47,490 nt of DNA, from NCBI GenBank assembly GCA_024235315.1, contig JACKMP010000011.1, positions 1 to 47,490 of the forward strand, read 5' to 3'. Positions within the stretch are counted from its first letter, which is position 1. Each line of letters opens with the position of its first letter. A model generated the notes under the pieces. The model was given only the letters and a program-made list of their open reading frames with translations, was not told the DNA's origin and searched no databases. Source of the DNA: Chromatiaceae bacterium. Its GTDB lineage: Bacteria; Pseudomonadota; Gammaproteobacteria; Chromatiales; Chromatiaceae. This document shows positions 39,913-47,490 of this stretch, piece after piece. A program made the translations under genes and the position numbers.

Positions 39913-41297
39913 GCGCGCAACCCATCCGCAAGTTCAGCACGGTCCAGGTCGCGACCGATGAAGACCAGTTGGCTTTCGCGTACCGCATCATCCTCCCAGC
40001 TGCGGCCCGCCTGTCCGTCGAACAGCATGTGCACGCCCTGAAAGACAAAGCGCCGGGTGTCGCCGGCAAGGCTCAGTACGCCCTTGGAACGGAAGATATC
40101 GGTACCACGTCGACGCAGCAGGCCGACCATCCAGGACTCGAAGCGATCGGGGTCGAGGTCGCCCTCCAGGCGGATGCCCACCGAGCCGACGCTGTCATCG
40201 TGCTCGTGCGGGCTGGCGTACTCGTGTCCTTCGACTGGCTCGTGCAGCCGCCCGTCACCGTGCAGGGTCAGGTCGAATTCTTCCGGCAGATGCTGGGTGA
40301 ACAGCACGTAGCGGCCGGGTGTCTTGATCGTCAGCGTGGCATCAGCACCTTGCTGACCATCGACCGGCAGGCGGTACAAGGTGTCGCCGGGCAGCATGCA
40401 GGTCGTCGGCTCTACGAATGTCGGGTCACTCGAATACAGCACGATGCTGTTGCGTTTCCATGCCTCGAACAGTGCCGTGTCCTGCAGTCCCGGCCCACCC
40501 AGCACCAGGTCGATCGTTGGGTCCGGGCCGGGCTGCAGCGTCAGCCGGTAGTCTCCCGGCTGCAGGTCGTACAGGCCGGCCCATTCAAACGGCAGTTCCT
40601 CCTTGAGGAATTCCGGCATTTCCGCGGCGCGTGTCTCGAGGTCGAAGGCGTGGATGTCGAGAAGGCGCTCGATCCCGATCGCGGCATGCACTGTGCGGTG
40701 GATGTCCGTCAGCCGATTGATGCTGCGCAGCTGAGACTCGAGCGCGTGCAATTGCTTGTCATCGACCAGGTCGCACTTGTTCAGCACCACGACATCGGCG
40801 AACGCGAGCTGTGCATGGCATTCGTCACTGTCTATATGCTGCAGCACATGGTGTGCGTCGACCACGGTGACGATTGCGTCGAGGCGCAGCTTTTCCTTCA
40901 TCTCTTCATCCATGAAGAAGGTTTGCGCGACCGGACCTGGGTCGGCCATGCCGGTGGTCTCGATGATGATGTGATCGAACTTGTGCTTGCGCCGCATCAG
41001 GCGGCCGAGGATGCGGATCAGGTCGCCGCGGACGGTGCAGCAGATGCAGCCGTTGTTCATCTCGAAGATCTCTTCGTCGGATTGCACAACCAGTTCGTGG
41101 TCGATGCCGATCTCTCCAAACTCGTTCTCGATCACCGCGATGCGCTTGCCGTGTTCCTCGCTGAGAATACGGTTGAGCAGTGTCGTCTTGCCCGAGCCGA
41201 GGAAACCGGTCAGGACCGTGACCGGTACGCGTTCATCGGCCGCTTTCTCCGTGGTCGTCGTGTTCGTCCGGTCCGCTTCCTGGGCACATGCAGTCAT
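39900..41297 (-). CDS. CobW-family GTPase metallochaperone with extra domain
   Basis: A 465-residue G3E GTPase. Walker A GFLGSGKT lies at 31-38, the metal-binding CICC (C84, C86, C87) in NNGCICCTVRGDL, the switch ETTGMADPG at 114-122, and NKCD at 173-176. COG0523 proteins usually have 320-400 residues; here about 130 residues (around 235-365: YDLQPGDYRLTL, GRYVLFTQHLPEEFDL) are inserted before the C-terminal CobW_C domain, and end in a histidine-rich loop HEYASPHEHDD. The function is likely delivery of zinc, cobalt or another metal to a target enzyme. It is cotranscribed with the ABC importer upstream and the WD40 protein downstream. Confidence 0.88.
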   Translation of the reverse strand: MTACAQEADRTNTTTTEKAADERVPVTVLTGFLGSGKTTLLNRILSEEHGKRIAVIENEFGEIGIDHELVVQSDEEIFEMNNGCICCTVRGDLIRILGRLMRRKHKFDHIIIETTGMADPGPVAQTFFMDEEMKEKLRLDAIVTVVDAHHVLQHIDSDECHAQLAFADVVVLNKCDLVDDKQLHALESQLRSINRLTDIHRTVHAAIGIERLLDIHAFDLETRAAEMPEFLKEELPFEWAGLYDLQPGDYRLTLQPGPDPTIDLVLGGPGLQDTALFEAWKRNSIVLYSSDPTFVEPTTCMLPGDTLYRLPVDGQQGADATLTIKTPGRYVLFTQHLPEEFDLTLHGDGRLHEPVEGHEYASPHEHDDSVGSVGIRLEGDLDPDRFESWMVGLLRRRGTDIFRSKGVLSLAGDTRRFVFQGVHMLFDGQAGRSWEDDAVRESQLVFIGRDLDRAELADGLRACLA

Positions 41298-41327
41298 TTG
41301 TTATCTCGGTTTGCGGTGGTGTTGGAT

Positions 41328-42239
41328 TCAGCGTGCATCGATAGCGGAAAGTGTCGCGCCGCCCGTTTCGTTGCGGGCGGTGGCTGCCGGGTTGACCTCG
41401 ACCGGGTAGGCGCCGGCGGCCTGGGCCGGCGTTTCGGGGGTCACGGCACCGGACAGCTCCTCGGAACGGCGCACCAGAAAATCGACCAGGTGATTGCGGA
41501 TCGGGTAATAGCCCGGGTCGTGGATGATCTTGCCGCGCTCACGCGGATGCTTCAGGTCGACCTTTACCGATTCGGCGATGCGCGCATGCGGCCCATTGGT
41601 CATCAGCAGGATGCGGTCGGCCAGCAGGATCGCCTCGTCGACATCGTGGGTGATCATGAATACGGTCTGGTGCGTGGCGTTGCAGATCTTCACCAGCTCG
41701 TCCTGGATGGTGCCGCGGGTCAGTGCATCGAGGGCACCGAACGGTTCATCGAGCAGCAGCAGCTTGGGCTGGATCGCAAATGCGCGCGCGATCGATACGC
41801 GCTGACGCATGCCGCCCGACAACTGTGCCGGTTTGCGCAGCTCGGCGCCGCCGCCGAGGCCGACCATCTCGAGATACCGGTAACTGTGCTCTCGCACCTG
41901 TTCCTTGTTCCAGCCGGGCCAGCGAGAACGCACTGCGAAGGTGACATTGTGCACGGCACTCAGCCAGGGCAGCAGGGAGTAGTTCTGGAACACCACGCCG
42001 CGGTCCAGGCTGGGCCCGGCGACCTCGCTGCCGTCCATGAAGACGTTGCCGTCGGTCGGCGCGTCCAGCCCCGCCAGGACATTCATGATGGTCGACTTTC
42101 CGCAACCGGAATGGCCGATGATGCAGACGAATTCACCCTTGTCGATGCCGAAGTTGGCATTCTCGAACACGGTCAGCTCGCCGTCCTTACCGGGGAAGCG
42201 GCGGGCTAGGTTCTCGATCTCGAGGAAGTGCTTGATCAT
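41328..42239 (-). CDS. ABC transporter ATPase, nitrate/taurine type
   Basis: A 303-residue ATPase. Walker A GHSGCGKST, Q-loop VFQNYSLLPWL, signature LSGGMRQRVSIARA, Walker B LLLLDEPFGALDA and H-loop MITHDVDEA are all present. It belongs to the NrtD/SsuB/TauB group; the C-terminal tail of about 45 residues is extra. The ATG at 42239 gives MIKHFLEIENLARRF; the upstream extension overlaps the permease gene. It energises the permease encoded eight bases upstream. Confidence 0.93.
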   Translation of the reverse strand: MIKHFLEIENLARRFPGKDGELTVFENANFGIDKGEFVCIIGHSGCGKSTIMNVLAGLDAPTDGNVFMDGSEVAGPSLDRGVVFQNYSLLPWLSAVHNVTFAVRSRWPGWNKEQVREHSYRYLEMVGLGGGAELRKPAQLSGGMRQRVSIARAFAIQPKLLLLDEPFGALDALTRGTIQDELVKICNATHQTVFMITHDVDEAILLADRILLMTNGPHARIAESVKVDLKHPRERGKIIHDPGYYPIRNHLVDFLVRRSEELSGAVTPETPAQAAGAYPVEVNPAATARNETGGATLSAIDAR

Positions 42240-42247
42240 GGTTGCGC

Positions 42248-43078
42248 CTACTCCTCGTACTGCACGAGACGGGTGGCCGCGGACAGGGCGAGATCGAGCA
42301 GCATGCCGACCACGCCGATCATCAGGATCGAGAAGATCACGCTGGTCAGGTCGAGGTTGTTCCACTCGTTCCAGACGTAGTAGCCGATGCCGGTGCCACC
42401 GACCAGCATCTCGGCGGCGACGATGACCAGCCAGGCGATACCGATCGAGATGCGCATGCCGGTGAGGACGGTCGGCGCGGCGGCCGGCAGGATCACGGTC
42501 AGCGCGGTGCGCAGCGGCGACAGTTCATGTGTGCGCGCCACATTGACCCAGTCCCTGCGCACGCCGGCCACACCGAACGCGGTGTTGATCAGCATCGGCC
42601 AGATCGAACAGATGAAGATCACGAAGATCGACGAGGTCTCGGAGTCCTTGATGATGAACAGCGCCAGCGGCATCCAGGCCAGCGGCGAGATCGGCCGCAG
42701 CACCTGGATGAAGGGATTGAGCGCCTTGTACATCAGCGGCGACATGCCGATCAGGAAGCCGACCGGGATCGCCAGCAGTGCGGCGAGCATGAAGCCGGTC
42801 AGTACACGATAGATCGAGTAGGCGAGCTGGATGCCGATGCCCTTGTCGTTGGGTCCGGCGTCATAAAACGGATTGGACAGTTCCTCGAAGGCACGGATGA
42901 TGACCGCGGACGGTGGTGGCACGCGCGCCTCCTGGTCGGCGCCGCCCATCAGGATCTCGTACTCGGTGAGCGGCTTGCTGGCATCCGGCGCAGGGTTGGC
43001 AAATTCCCACACGCCCAGGACCAGGACCAGAAACCCGATCGAGACGAGCATGGCGCGTGCGTTCAGTGATTGCAGCAT
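42248..43078 (-). CDS. ABC transporter permease, NrtB/CmpB type
   Basis: A 276-residue inner-membrane permease with about six helices. The EAA-like loop (RTHELSPLRTALTVILPAAAPTVLTGMRISIG) contacts the ATPase; ISPLAWMPLALFIIKDSETSSIFVIF is typical of the nitrate/sulfonate/taurine family. A periplasmic loop of about 50 residues (ANPAPDASKPLTEYEI) follows the first helix. It pairs with the substrate-binding protein encoded upstream. Confidence 0.92.
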   Translation of the reverse strand: MLQSLNARAMLVSIGFLVLVLGVWEFANPAPDASKPLTEYEILMGGADQEARVPPPSAVIIRAFEELSNPFYDAGPNDKGIGIQLAYSIYRVLTGFMLAALLAIPVGFLIGMSPLMYKALNPFIQVLRPISPLAWMPLALFIIKDSETSSIFVIFICSIWPMLINTAFGVAGVRRDWVNVARTHELSPLRTALTVILPAAAPTVLTGMRISIGIAWLVIVAAEMLVGGTGIGYYVWNEWNNLDLTSVIFSILMIGVVGMLLDLALSAATRLVQYEE

Positions 43079-43129
43079 TGCGTGACCTCGGTAGTGTGCC
43101 GGGGCGCGAACGCCCCGGCTTGTGCACGC

Positions 43130-44647
43130 TCAGGTGCGTTTGATGGCGAAGCTGTTGACGTAGTCTTCCGCTTTGTCCGGATCAAACTCCTTACCCATGA
43201 TCGTGTATTTCTCGTAGGTATGATCCGGTGCGTCGTAGCCGAGGTCCTTCATGATCCGGCTGGCATCGGCGGCCAGGTACACCTCTTCGGCGATCGCCTT
43301 GTAGTCGATGTCGCCCTTGATGTAGCCCCAGCGTTTCATCTGCGTCAGGATCCATACCCCCATCGAGTGCCAGGGGAAGGGATCGAAGTCGATCCGTTTC
43401 GGATCGTCGAGCACGTTGCCCAGGCCGTCGGCGTACTTGCCGGTCAGCACCTGCGCGATCACGGCCTCCGGCTGGTTGAGGTAGTTCTTCGGCGCAATCG
43501 CCTTGGCGATCTCCAGCCTGTTTTCCGCCTTCTGCGAGTAAGCCGTCGCTTCGACGATCGCCTTCATCAGCGCACCGTAGGTGTTGGGCAGCTCAGTGGT
43601 GAACTTCTCCGAACAGGCGAACGCGCAACACGGGTGGCCTTCCCAAATGTCCTTGGTCAGGGTGTGCAGGAAGCCGACCTTCTCCCACACCGCGCGCTGG
43701 TTGAACGGATCAGGCGACAGGTAGCCATCGAGGTTGCCGGCGCGCAGGTTGGCCACCATCTCCGGTGGCGGCACCACGCGGATCTGGATGTCCTGGTCCG
43801 GATCGAGGCCGTGTTCGGCGACGTAGTAACGCAACAGGAAGTTGTGCATCGAGTAGTCGAACGGCACGCCGAACTTGAAACCCTTCCACTGTTTCGGGTC
43901 GCGTTTGTCCTTGTGCTTGACGTGCAGCACGATGGCTTGGCCATTGATGTTCTCGACCAGCGGCATGCGGAACGGCATTGCCGTGGAACCGGCGCCCATC
44001 GACATCGCCAGCGGCATCGGTGTCAGCATGTGCGAGGCGTCGTATTCACCGGACAGCGACTTGTCGCGCGCGACCGCCCAGCCGGCGGTCTTGATCACCT
44101 CGACATCGAGACCGTGTTTGGCATAGAAGCCCATCGGGTGCGACATGATGATCGGCGTGGCGCAGGTGATAGGCACGAAGCCGATCTTCAGCTTGGCCTT
44201 CTCCGGCTTGCCGAGGCTCTCTTTGATCGCGGCTTTTGCGGCCTCCATCGGGAACAGACTGCCGAACAGCGCCGCCATGGTGCCGCCACCGATCATGCGC
44301 ATGAACTCGCGCCGGCTCGGTTCGTGGTGACCAAACACCGAGCGCACGATTGCGCTCTCGATGACCCGGTCCATGATGTCGTCGGCCGACTGCAGGCGGT
44401 TGGCATCGTCGGCCTGTGCGCTCTGCGTCGGGGCCGGTGTCTGCGCCGCCACGGTCGAACGGTACTGCGGCTGCTCAGGGCCTTCGAAAACGGCTTTTTC
44501 CAGCTTGGCGGTGAGTTCGGTCTCGGTGCACTCGTATTCCGCCTGGCCCTGTTGGCGGGCGAACACGCAGATGGGACAGGAACAACCCGGGCCATGGGTC
44601 AGGTCCGAATTCCCATCGAAGGGATTTCCCAGACTTTTGAAGGACAT
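43130..44647 (-). CDS. ABC substrate-binding protein, NrtA/CmpA family, Tat type
   Basis: A 505-residue binding protein. Residues 1-105 form an N-terminal extension with a CxCxxC cluster (C22, C24, C27 in GCSCPIC). The twin-arginine motif SRREFMRMIGGGTMAALFG follows at about 110, so the mature protein is exported folded. The binding domain carries KIGFVPITCATPIIMSHPMGFY, HMLTPMPLAMSMGAGS and the cysteines in HPCCAFACSEKF, as in NrtA/CmpA proteins of nitrate or bicarbonate importers. The true ligand here is not known; cyanate, thiocyanate, a nitrile or a metal complex are alternatives. It is the first gene of the operon behind a sigma-54-type promoter. Confidence 0.88.
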   Translation of the reverse strand: MSFKSLGNPFDGNSDLTHGPGCSCPICVFARQQGQAEYECTETELTAKLEKAVFEGPEQPQYRSTVAAQTPAPTQSAQADDANRLQSADDIMDRVIESAIVRSVFGHHEPSRREFMRMIGGGTMAALFGSLFPMEAAKAAIKESLGKPEKAKLKIGFVPITCATPIIMSHPMGFYAKHGLDVEVIKTAGWAVARDKSLSGEYDASHMLTPMPLAMSMGAGSTAMPFRMPLVENINGQAIVLHVKHKDKRDPKQWKGFKFGVPFDYSMHNFLLRYYVAEHGLDPDQDIQIRVVPPPEMVANLRAGNLDGYLSPDPFNQRAVWEKVGFLHTLTKDIWEGHPCCAFACSEKFTTELPNTYGALMKAIVEATAYSQKAENRLEIAKAIAPKNYLNQPEAVIAQVLTGKYADGLGNVLDDPKRIDFDPFPWHSMGVWILTQMKRWGYIKGDIDYKAIAEEVYLAADASRIMKDLGYDAPDHTYEKYTIMGKEFDPDKAEDYVNSFAIKRT

Positions 44648-44896
44648 TGCTTTCCCCTAATCGATCGTTACAAGACGTGCATCGCGAGCGGTGGCACCAC
44701 CGGGTCCCTCCCGGTTTGGCATGACCTCTGCTCCTAAGTCCTCTGGCGGGCACATCCGCGTGTGTTTGGCACCCAGACGGATCGATAACGGCGCATGGAG
44801 GCGCCACACGCCGCGATGTCCGCACCACAGAGGTGCGCGTTGCTGACCGGCGACAAGACCGCAGGTGCCAGCCTTGCCATTCGTCAGAAGTAACAG

Positions 44897-44913
44897 AGCA
44901 GGCACCGTGCCAA
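44897..44913 (-). promoter_or_regulatory. Sigma-54 promoter of the ABC/CobW operon
   Basis: Read on the minus strand: TTGGCACGGTGCCTGCT. The -24 element TTGGCACG is perfect, and GG and GC are separated by exactly ten bases as RpoN requires; the -12 element is CTGCT instead of TTGCT. It points at the substrate-binding protein gene, about 250 bases away, and the neighbouring gene encodes a sigma-54 activator. Confidence 0.65.
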
Positions 44914-44980
44914 ACCCGAATGAATTGACTAAGGCATTGATAAGGAATGACTAAATATTCAACTCAAGCGCCGGCCGCGA

Positions 44981-45035
44981 CTACGCATTTGCGTGAATTA
45001 CGCGTTTGCGTAGGCCACTTCACGAAGATGCGTAG
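44981..45035. promoter_or_regulatory. Palindromic operator/UAS cluster near the regulator gene
   Basis: Two adjacent palindromes, ACGCATTTGCGT (44983-44994) and ACGCGTTTGCGT (45000-45011), have centres 17 bases apart. A further arm, ATGCGTAG (45028-45035), is the inverse of CTACGCAT at 44981-44988. They lie 70-130 bases upstream of the sigma-54 promoter and just before the regulator start, the place expected for enhancer sites of an NtrC-like activator that also represses itself. Confidence 0.55.
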
Positions 45036-45062
45036 TGCCGGACGCAAGGGGGGTATGACGGT

Positions 45063-46988
45063 ATGCGCACCTACACCGACGCGCTGACGCCGCTGCTGCA
45101 GGACACCTGGACGGCGCAGCGCTCGCTGTTCGAACTGGCGCCGGAGGCGCAGGTGCTGTTCGACCCAGTCGAGGATTGTGTGATCGCGGCCAACGCGGCG
45201 GCACGACGCCTGCTGGCGTGCCGCCCGGAAGACGTGCAGCACCTCGTTCCCAGCCGCCTGCTCGGCGACGGGATCGCGCGCCTGATCGTGTTCACCCAGG
45301 CCGTCCTGGAAAAGGGCCATGGCTGGACCGACGGGCTCGAGTGCCGGGGCCTCGATGGACGCAAGCACCGCATCGAGTGCCATGCCGCGCGTGTCGGTGC
45401 AGGCGATGACGTCGTGATCCTGGCCGCGATTCGCGACCTGGAACAGCAGCAGTACCGTCGCGCTGCATCCGAGGCCAACGAGTTCGTGCGCCGTGGCCTA
45501 TCCGAGTGGCGTCGTGTCGAGCGCCTGTTCGGCGAGATCGAACAGGAGAACCGGCTGATTCTGCAGGCAGCGGGGGAGGGCATCTACGGCGTCAACGAAC
45601 AGGGTGCGACGACCTTCGTGAATCCCGCCGCCGAACGCATGCTCGGCTATACGGCAGAGGAACTGGTCGGCAAGAACATGCACAACCTGCTGCACCACAG
45701 CCGGCCCGACGGAAGCCACTACCCGGTCAGCGACTGCCCCATCTATGCCGCGTTCAAGGACGGCGCTGTGCACCAGGTTGTGGACGAGGTGTTCTGGCGC
45801 AAGGATGGCAGCGCCTTCCTGGTCGAATACACCAGCACCCCGATCCGCAAGGACGGCCGGCCGGTCGGCGCCGTGGTCCTGTTCCGCGACGTCAGCGAGC
45901 GCAAGGCCACCGAGCAGAAGCTGCGCCTGGCCCTCGAGGAACTGGAACGGCTGAAGCAGCGCCTGGAGATGGAGAACGCCTATCTGCAGGAGGAGATCCG
46001 CGAGGAATACAACTACCGCGAGATCGTCGGCCGCAGCCAGGCCCTGCGCAAGACGATCCACAAGATCGAGCTGGTCGCGCCGACCGATGCCGCGGTGCTG
46101 ATCACCGGCGAGTCGGGTACCGGCAAGGAACTGATCGCGCGCGCCATCCACCAGAGCAGCACGCGTAGCGAACGGCCACTGATCCGGGTGAACTGCGCCG
46201 CGGTCCCACGCGAGCTGTTTGAGAGTGAATTCTTCGGGCACGTCAAAGGCGCCTTCACCGGCGCGGTGCGCGACCGCGCGGGCCGCTTCGAACTGGCCGA
46301 CGGCGGAACCCTGTTTCTCGACGAGGTCGGCGAGATCCCGCTGGAGCTGCAGAGCAAACTGTTGCGCGTGCTGCAGGAGGGGCAGTTCGAGCGCGTCGGT
46401 TGTGACCGTACGCTGAGCGTCGACGTGCGGATCATCGCCGCGACCAACCGCGAACTGGCCAGCGAAGTCGCAGAGGGCCGCTTTCGCGAAGACCTGTTCT
46501 TTCGCCTCAATGTGTTTCCGATCACCTCGGTGCCGCTGCGCCAACGCCCCGAGGATATCCCGCTGCTGGCCTCGCATTTTCTCGAGAACGCCTGCCGCCG
46601 TTTCGGCCGCGAGGGGCTGCGCCTGAGCAAGGCCGACGTACAGCGGCTGCAGGGTTACGACTGGCCTGGCAACGTGCGCGAGCTCGAAAACGTGCTGGAG
46701 CGCGCGGTGATCATCTCGCGTGACAATCCCCTGCGCCTTGAACTGCCGGATCTCGCCGCACCTTCCGAGCCGCCGCAGGCCTCAGCACCGGTAGAGGCGG
46801 GGCAGTTGCTCACCGAACGGGAAAAGCGCGCACGCGATCGCGAGATGATCGTGCAGGCGCTGCAGGCCTGTGGCGGCAAGGTCTTCGGTCCCGGCGGCGC
46901 CGCCGAGCTGCTGGGGGTGAAGCCGACGACACTGGCATCACGAATCAAGCGCTGGGGTCTGGACGTCAGCACCCGCGCGTCGTCCTAG
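45063..46988 (+). CDS. PAS-containing sigma-54 transcriptional activator
   Basis: A 641-residue NtrC-family activator. The N-terminal sensory part has a first PAS-like domain (about 20-130) and a clear PAS/PAC domain (about 165-285: RLILQAAGEGIYGVNEQGATTFVNPAAERMLGY). A coiled coil leads to the AAA+ domain with Walker A GESGTGKE, the sigma-54 contact GAFTGA and Walker B GGTLFLDEVGE. The C terminus is a Fis-type helix-turn-helix (AAELLGVKPTTLASRIKRWGL). It has no response-receiver domain, so it probably senses a ligand or redox state directly. It is divergent from, and likely controls, the ABC/CobW operon. The ribosome binding site AAGGGGGG is nine bases upstream. Confidence 0.93.
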   Translation: MRTYTDALTPLLQDTWTAQRSLFELAPEAQVLFDPVEDCVIAANAAARRLLACRPEDVQHLVPSRLLGDGIARLIVFTQAVLEKGHGWTDGLECRGLDGRKHRIECHAARVGAGDDVVILAAIRDLEQQQYRRAASEANEFVRRGLSEWRRVERLFGEIEQENRLILQAAGEGIYGVNEQGATTFVNPAAERMLGYTAEELVGKNMHNLLHHSRPDGSHYPVSDCPIYAAFKDGAVHQVVDEVFWRKDGSAFLVEYTSTPIRKDGRPVGAVVLFRDVSERKATEQKLRLALEELERLKQRLEMENAYLQEEIREEYNYREIVGRSQALRKTIHKIELVAPTDAAVLITGESGTGKELIARAIHQSSTRSERPLIRVNCAAVPRELFESEFFGHVKGAFTGAVRDRAGRFELADGGTLFLDEVGEIPLELQSKLLRVLQEGQFERVGCDRTLSVDVRIIAATNRELASEVAEGRFREDLFFRLNVFPITSVPLRQRPEDIPLLASHFLENACRRFGREGLRLSKADVQRLQGYDWPGNVRELENVLERAVIISRDNPLRLELPDLAAPSEPPQASAPVEAGQLLTEREKRARDREMIVQALQACGGKVFGPGGAAELLGVKPTTLASRIKRWGLDVSTRASS

Positions 46989-47051
46989 CGTTCCATCGGG
47001 CGAGGACGACGAAACGCCCGGCCGGATTATCCCGGCAGGGTGGGGCGATCG

Positions 47052-47490
47052 TCAGTCGCGAAAACGCCGGGCGATCCAGTAATCGAAGCTGAGGTACTTG
47101 CCGCCACCGGTGAAGAACAGCGCCAGCAACATGATGAAGTAGGTCACGGCAAACTCGATGCCGTTGTTCAGGATCACGAATTCGCCACTCGCGCTGAGCC
47201 AGTCGTAGTTGCCGTGCTGTTGCAGCAGCGAGGTGGCTGCGGCCAGGCGCTCCGCCGATTCGGGCGTCTCGGCAATGGCAGCCCAGCCCTGGTCCCAGTG
47301 CACGGTCACCGCAGCGACCACCATCGTGACCATCAGCGGTATCGAGATCCAGCGTGTCGCCAGTCCGATCAGCAGCGCGATGGCGCCACCTGCTTCGGTC
47401 AGGGCGGCGGCCCAGGCCATCAGCTCCGGCATCGGCAGGCCCAGACCCCAGTCGGGATTGCCGAACCAGGCAATGGTGCTGTCGATGTCA
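47052..47490 (-). CDS. DoxX-family membrane protein (5' part beyond window)
   Basis: A partial protein of at least 145 residues; its reading frame continues through the window edge without a stop, so the ATG at 47432 is not the real start. The visible part has about four hydrophobic segments and the DoxX pattern ALTEAGGAIALLIGLATRWISIPLM, then FAVTYFIMLLALFFTGGGKYLSFDYWIARRF. DoxX proteins range from a subunit of thiosulfate:quinone oxidoreductase to redox-stress membrane proteins; which applies here is unclear. It converges on the activator gene, with 63 bases between them. Confidence 0.8.
   Translation of the reverse strand, partial: DIDSTIAWFGNPDWGLGLPMPELMAWAAALTEAGGAIALLIGLATRWISIPLMVTMVVAAVTVHWDQGWAAIAETPESAERLAAATSLLQQHGNYDWLSASGEFVILNNGIEFAVTYFIMLLALFFTGGGKYLSFDYWIARRFRD

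Larger units (their letters stand above)
44648..45062. other. 415-base divergent control region
   Basis: Region between the substrate-binding protein gene and the divergent NtrC-family regulator gene, with no ORF of note. It carries a sigma-54-type promoter for the minus-strand operon at 44897-44913, palindromic operator-like sites at 44981-45035, and a second, weaker sigma-54-like motif on the plus strand (44716-44732, TTGGCATGACCTCTGCT). Confidence 0.7.

Noticed and set aside
39879..42209. A 776-codon plus-strand open frame
   Set aside because: It is antisense to the CobW, ABC ATPase and gap sequence; composition fits a mirror of GC-rich coding, and no domain is visible.
44716..44732. Second sigma-54-like promoter, plus strand (TTGGCATGACCTCTGCT)
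   Set aside because: The GG-N10-GC spacing is right, but it is 330 bases from the regulator start and inside the leader of the opposite operon; possibly chance, so not called as its own feature.
43070..44737. A 555-codon plus-strand open frame
   Set aside because: Antisense shadow of the substrate-binding protein gene; Arg/His-rich with no recognisable domain.

Overview
This is a GC-rich chromosomal segment from a gammaproteobacterium, probably a Chromatiales-like or sulfur-oxidising lineage. The assignment is inferred from gene content: the pncC-thpR-recA-recX-alaS-lysC-csrA-tRNA-Ser run, mutS next to fdxA, XerD next to YajQ and DsbC, YcgN, YqcC, DUF3549, and a MetA of the type that directly follows a P-loop ATPase. 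I see no transposase, phage or plasmid gene. Most of the window is core genome, with three accessory patches.

Layout. 1-8300: DUF389 membrane protein, TrhP (U32 family), DUF3549, YcgN, YqcC, XerD, YajQ, DsbC, a PP2C phosphatase and FdxA. 8286-13781: MutS and a GH17-GT2 fusion glucan synthase. 13800-21268: a cupin protein, then the recombination and translation block pncC-thpR-recA-recX-alaS-lysC-csrA. 21376-22054: an intact tRNA-Ser(GCU) surrounded by broken, mosaic tRNA-Ser copies, duplicated terminators and a repeated multi-hairpin element. 22073-24596: two exported proteins of unknown function, tRNA-Arg(ACG) and an orphan secreted protein. 24817-27239: GT39 glycosyltransferase and PAP2 phosphatase. 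27378-30629: a two-gene, conflict-system-like unit, DUF4071 (deoxyribosyltransferase-like fold, TPR, SLOG-like) plus patatin phospholipase. 30626-35500: NlpC/P60 lipoprotein, YceI, cytochrome b561, MFS transporter, beta-lactamase-fold hydrolase and P-loop ATPase; MetA follows at 35505-36623.

36573-44647 is one long minus-strand cluster: a NrtA/CmpA-type ABC importer, a CobW GTPase with an extra domain, a WD40 protein, HupE, a two-domain rhodanese and a frameshifted CopD-like protein. A sigma-54-type promoter with correct GG-N10-GC spacing lies upstream of it. A PAS-containing NtrC-family activator is encoded divergently, with palindromic sites just before its start. The parts look like regulated import of a small anion or metal complex with metal handling and sulfur transfer, but the substrate cannot be read from the sequence. 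The window ends inside a DoxX-family gene.

The items most worth following up are the multi-hairpin element inserted in tRNA-Ser copies, the DUF4071/SLOG plus patatin pair, and the sigma-54-controlled importer/metallochaperone operon.
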